Source: CAUZFZ01 sp963579025 (GTDB lineage: Bacteria > Planctomycetota > Planctomycetia > Planctomycetales > Planctomycetaceae). From it: a DNA stretch of 8,737 bases. Position 1 is the first letter of the stretch. Every line of letters begins with the position of its first letter. Both the position numbers and the translations under genes were made by a program. This document shows, in pieces, positions 6,582-8,737 of this stretch. The stretch covers positions 1-8,737 of the forward strand of contig CAUZFZ010000273.1 of assembly GCA_963579025.1 (NCBI GenBank), in the 5' to 3' direction. The notes beneath the pieces are model-generated. The model did not search any database. It was given only the letters and a program-made list of their open reading frames with translations, and had not been told where the DNA came from.

Positions 6582-8234
6582 ATGAGTACTCTGGCATACG
6601 TTGACGAATACCACCAGCGGACCAAGCATCGCTTCAACCGCTACGCGGCGTCCCCGGGGTACATGGACTGGGCAAACCAGCCTCATCCGTTTCGGTACTA
6701 CGAAGGAGTTGAGGTAACTCGTTTGGAGTTGAACAGGGAATTGCCGCCGGTCGAGTACGACCGAATCTATCAACCTAACTCTACCAAACCGTCACTCGTA
6801 AATCTTCAGACCTTGTCCGACTTTTTCTATTACAGTTTCGCATTATCCGCATGGAAGCAGGCAGAATCAAGTCGCTGGGCGTTGCGGGTGAATCCGTCCA
6901 GCGGAAATTTGCATCCCACCGAGGCATACGTGCTGTCAACATCGATTACCGGCGACGAAGCCACTGTGAATCTATATCACTACGTCTCGGAAACCCACGC
7001 GATTGAGCGTCGTGCTTCCTTCTCTAATGACGTATGGCAATCGCTGCTGGGGCATCTGCCGAAGGGGTCTTTTCTCGTCGGCCTCAGTTCCGTCATGTGG
7101 CGAGAAGCCTGGAAGTATGGTGAGCGGGCGTTTCGCTATTGCCAGCACGACTTGGGGCACGCTGTCGCGGCAATGCGGATTTCTGCCGCGCTGTGTGGCT
7201 GGAACCTCAAGCTTGTCTCAAATTGGTCGACCGACGAGGTAACAACGCTTTTGGGACTCGATCGCAGGCAAGACTTCATTGACGAGGAGCATGAGGAACC
7301 GGAGGTTCTCGCCGTCGTGATTCCCAAACCCACCGATGACATGCATTCGGCGACGGTTTCGCCACCAACGAAGGCCATGGTCGACGCAATCCGATCGGCG
7401 GACTGGTACGGTCGCGCCAACCAGCTCAGTCACGATCATGTTCCCTGGTCGGTCATCGACGAGGTGACGACCGCCACGAAGATGCTGCGAACCGGCGCGC
7501 CAGACATGAATCCTATTGCCTTCCATAATTGGCCGCCAGCAGCCGATTTGCCAACGGAGGTCGATGCCCGTCAGATCATCCGTCAGCGGCGGAGTTGCCA
7601 GGCACTCGACGGATCGAGCAGGACGACGCTGGACGTATTTCTGCGCATGCTCGGTCGCACGTTACCTGGGCCGCATCCACCCTGGGATGCGTTGTGGTGG
7701 CCGCCCATGATTCACATGGTGCTTTTCGTGCACCGAGTCGACGGACTTGCGCCGGGCCTCTACACACTGGTTCGCGATCCCGCCAAGAAGGACCTGCTCA
7801 AGCAAGCGACGCGTGACACGTTTGCCTGGGAACCTCCACCTGGAGTGCCAGCAGGCTTTCCGTTGTACTTGCTAACGGAGGCGGACTGTCGAGACGCCGC
7901 ACGCACCGTCAGTTGCCACCAGGACATCGCCGCCGATGGTTTCTTCAGCTTGGGTATGATTGCCGAATTCGCCGAACCGATTCGGCGATACGGGGCCTGG
8001 TTCTATCGCAACCTCTTCTGGGAGGCGGGTATGGTGGGCCAGGTGCTCTATCTCGAGGCCGAAGCCGCCGGCGTCCGCTCCACGGGAATCGGCTGCTACT
8101 TCGATGACCCGGTCCACGAGATTCTGGGCCTTGCGGACAACCAGTTCCAGGATCTCTACCACTTCACGGTCGGCGTCCACGTTGACGATCCTCGCTTGCA
8201 GAGTTCGCCAGCCTATCCGAACGACGATGTGTAG
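6582..8234 (+). CDS. SagB/ThcOx-type protein with two nitroreductase domains
   Basis: Two FMN-dependent nitroreductase-fold domains lie in tandem in 550 residues. Domain 1 (about 70-250) has the SagB-type FMN loop RVNPSSGNLHPTEAYV at 102-117 and WKYGERAFRYCQHDLGH at 177-193. Domain 2 (about 328-535) opens with IIRQRRSCQALDG at 332-344 and carries YRNLFWEAGMVGQ at 475-487 and GIGCYFDDP at 502-510, the SagB-like dimer/FMN region. The linker at 255-325 and the N-terminal 60 residues are not assigned. There is no signal peptide or membrane segment, so it is cytoplasmic. SagB enzymes oxidise azolines to azoles in modified peptides, but no YcaO cyclodehydratase or precursor gene is nearby, so the substrate is unknown. 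ATG at 6582 is supported by AGGTGG 10 nt upstream. It is probably monocistronic or followed by the repeat-protein gene 124 bp downstream. Confidence 0.9.
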   Translation: MSTLAYVDEYHQRTKHRFNRYAASPGYMDWANQPHPFRYYEGVEVTRLELNRELPPVEYDRIYQPNSTKPSLVNLQTLSDFFYYSFALSAWKQAESSRWALRVNPSSGNLHPTEAYVLSTSITGDEATVNLYHYVSETHAIERRASFSNDVWQSLLGHLPKGSFLVGLSSVMWREAWKYGERAFRYCQHDLGHAVAAMRISAALCGWNLKLVSNWSTDEVTTLLGLDRRQDFIDEEHEEPEVLAVVIPKPTDDMHSATVSPPTKAMVDAIRSADWYGRANQLSHDHVPWSVIDEVTTATKMLRTGAPDMNPIAFHNWPPAADLPTEVDARQIIRQRRSCQALDGSSRTTLDVFLRMLGRTLPGPHPPWDALWWPPMIHMVLFVHRVDGLAPGLYTLVRDPAKKDLLKQATRDTFAWEPPPGVPAGFPLYLLTEADCRDAARTVSCHQDIAADGFFSLGMIAEFAEPIRRYGAWFYRNLFWEAGMVGQVLYLEAEAAGVRSTGIGCYFDDPVHEILGLADNQFQDLYHFTVGVHVDDPRLQSSPAYPNDDV

Positions 8235-8297
8235 TTTGCGGCTGAGTCTCTTGCCCTACGCCGGCGTGCATACCCAGCTGGAAATCGACACGCATTG

Positions 8298-8320
8298 CTT
8301 TGCGGCTTCACACCGCGAAG
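8298..8320 (+). repeat. Stem-loop just upstream of a strong ribosome site
   Basis: CTTTGCGG at 8298-8305 pairs with CCGCGAAG at 8313-8320 (8 bp, one G-U) around a 7-nt loop. It sits 63 bp after the nitroreductase stop and 4 bp before the GGAGGGGAG ribosome site. It has no U-run. It could protect the 3' end of the nitroreductase mRNA or modulate translation of the next gene. Function is not shown. Confidence 0.35.
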
Positions 8321-8332
8321 AATGGAGGGGAG

Positions 8333-8362
8333 ATGAATTCGTCTAAGGCGACAGACAAATGA
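8333..8362 (+). CDS. Nine-codon mini-ORF with strong Shine-Dalgarno, coupled to the repeat-protein gene
   Basis: The ATG at 8333 follows GGAGGGGAG immediately and encodes MNSSKATDK. Its TGA overlaps the ATG of the repeat-protein gene (ATGA at 8359-8362). The downstream ATG has no good ribosome site of its own, so the mini-ORF may load ribosomes that re-initiate on the main gene. It may instead be chance, with the GGAGGGGAG serving the main ATG poorly at a distance of about 27 nt. A sequencing frameshift that would fuse the two is also possible. Confidence 0.35.
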   Translation: MNSSKATDK

Positions 8363-8737
8363 AATACGATGTGTCTGAGAACATCCGCGCTTACGAAAAT
8401 GGCAAACTGGACGATGCCGGCACGCTAACCAATAACCGCGCCAGCCCGCTGTTCAACCAAGGCACGCTGAACAACTCCGGCACGCTGAAAAACTACTCGG
8501 GTGGCACGTATGAGGAGATGATCAACTTCGGCACGCTGACCAACAACTTAGGCGGCACGCTGAACAACAACGGGTCGCTGGACAACAACCACACGCTGCT
8601 CAACCAAACCAGCGGCACGCTGACCAACATCGGCACGCTGACCAACCACATCGGCGCCAGGCTGACCCACAACGGCACGATTGATACAACCAGTGGATCG
8701 TTCATCAATGATGGGTTACTCATCGGAGAGGGCCATA
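8359..8737 (+). CDS. GTL-repeat protein, partial (5' end only)
   Basis: An open frame runs from ATG 8359 off the window end (126 codons seen). From about residue 21 it is a series of degenerate 6-9 residue units of the form GTLxNx or NxGTLxN, rich in Asn, Gly, Thr and Leu. GGCACG-type units start at residues 21, 35, 41, 49, 58, 66, 86, 92 and 106, with diverged units between, and spacings of 18, 24 and 27 nt are all multiples of three. Such units are typical of stacked beta-helix or beta-solenoid proteins, including adhesin and tail-fibre-like proteins. The first 20 residues are charged, with no signal peptide visible. An in-frame TAA at 8344 limits the start to this ATG. Function, full length and cellular location are unknown. 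The minus-strand ORF over the same stretch is its shadow. Confidence 0.7.
   Translation, partial: MKYDVSENIRAYENGKLDDAGTLTNNRASPLFNQGTLNNSGTLKNYSGGTYEEMINFGTLTNNLGGTLNNNGSLDNNHTLLNQTSGTLTNIGTLTNHIGARLTHNGTIDTTSGSFINDGLLIGEGH

Noticed and set aside
8235..8346. Plus-strand ORF at 7960-8346 extending past the nitroreductase stop
   Set aside because: Most of it is a frame shadow of nitroreductase domain 2. It has Arg/Ser/Pro-rich composition and no ribosome site.
8493..8723. Minus-strand 76-codon ORF over the GTL repeats (Val/Pro/Ser/Leu-rich)
   Set aside because: It is the antisense reading of the repeat units. Its periodic composition follows from the plus-strand repeat, and it lacks a ribosome site.
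8359..8737. Repeats as a CRISPR array or tandem DNA satellite
   Set aside because: Unit spacing varies in multiples of three and the frame stays open, so the repeat is at the protein level. There are no uniform repeat-spacer units.

Overview
The window reads as ordinary bacterial chromosome of mid-range GC. It has dense, often overlapping minus-strand genes, one divergent plus-strand gene, and the start of a repetitive plus-strand gene at the right edge. A planctomycete of the Pirellula type is my best guess. That rests on the tandem-nitroreductase protein, the mix of orphan hypothetical genes and the short perfect palindromes between genes. No rRNA or marker gene confirms it, so treat the taxon as inference.

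Left part (1-5734, all minus strand, transcribed right to left): a 94-residue hypothetical gene, a 681-residue protein of unknown function, tenA, thiD, a doubtful 61-codon ORF, then selO. The unknown gene overlaps tenA by 26 bp and tenA overlaps thiD by 4 bp (ATGA), so these three are almost certainly co-translated. TenA plus ThiD make a thiamine-pyrimidine (HMP) salvage pair: TenA frees HMP from thiamine breakdown products and ThiD phosphorylates it to HMP-PP. No TPP riboswitch was seen upstream. SelO, a protein AMPylating pseudokinase, lies at the downstream end after a 181-bp spacer.

Middle (5735-6581): a 235-bp gene-free segment whose two ends are long degenerate inverted repeats flanked by CAT on both sides. 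It looks like a MITE or fold-back element lodged exactly at the stop codon of the next gene. Beside it is a perfect 9-bp hairpin that swallows the only obvious start codon of the 94-residue ORF. Next come a pterin-4a-carbinolamine dehydratase gene (minus strand, strong Shine-Dalgarno) and a 257-bp divergent intergenic region.

Right part (6582-8737, plus strand): a 550-residue SagB-type protein with two nitroreductase domains and no cyclodehydratase or precursor peptide nearby. After 124 bp comes a 9-codon mini-ORF with a very strong ribosome site, overlapping by ATGA the start of an Asn/Gly/Thr/Leu-rich repeat protein built on a GTL-x-N unit and cut by the window end.

I see no CRISPR array, tRNA, rRNA, complete insertion sequence or obvious defence system. 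The least explained items are the MITE-like palindrome, the 681-residue protein coupled to tenA-thiD, and the repeat protein with its mini-ORF.
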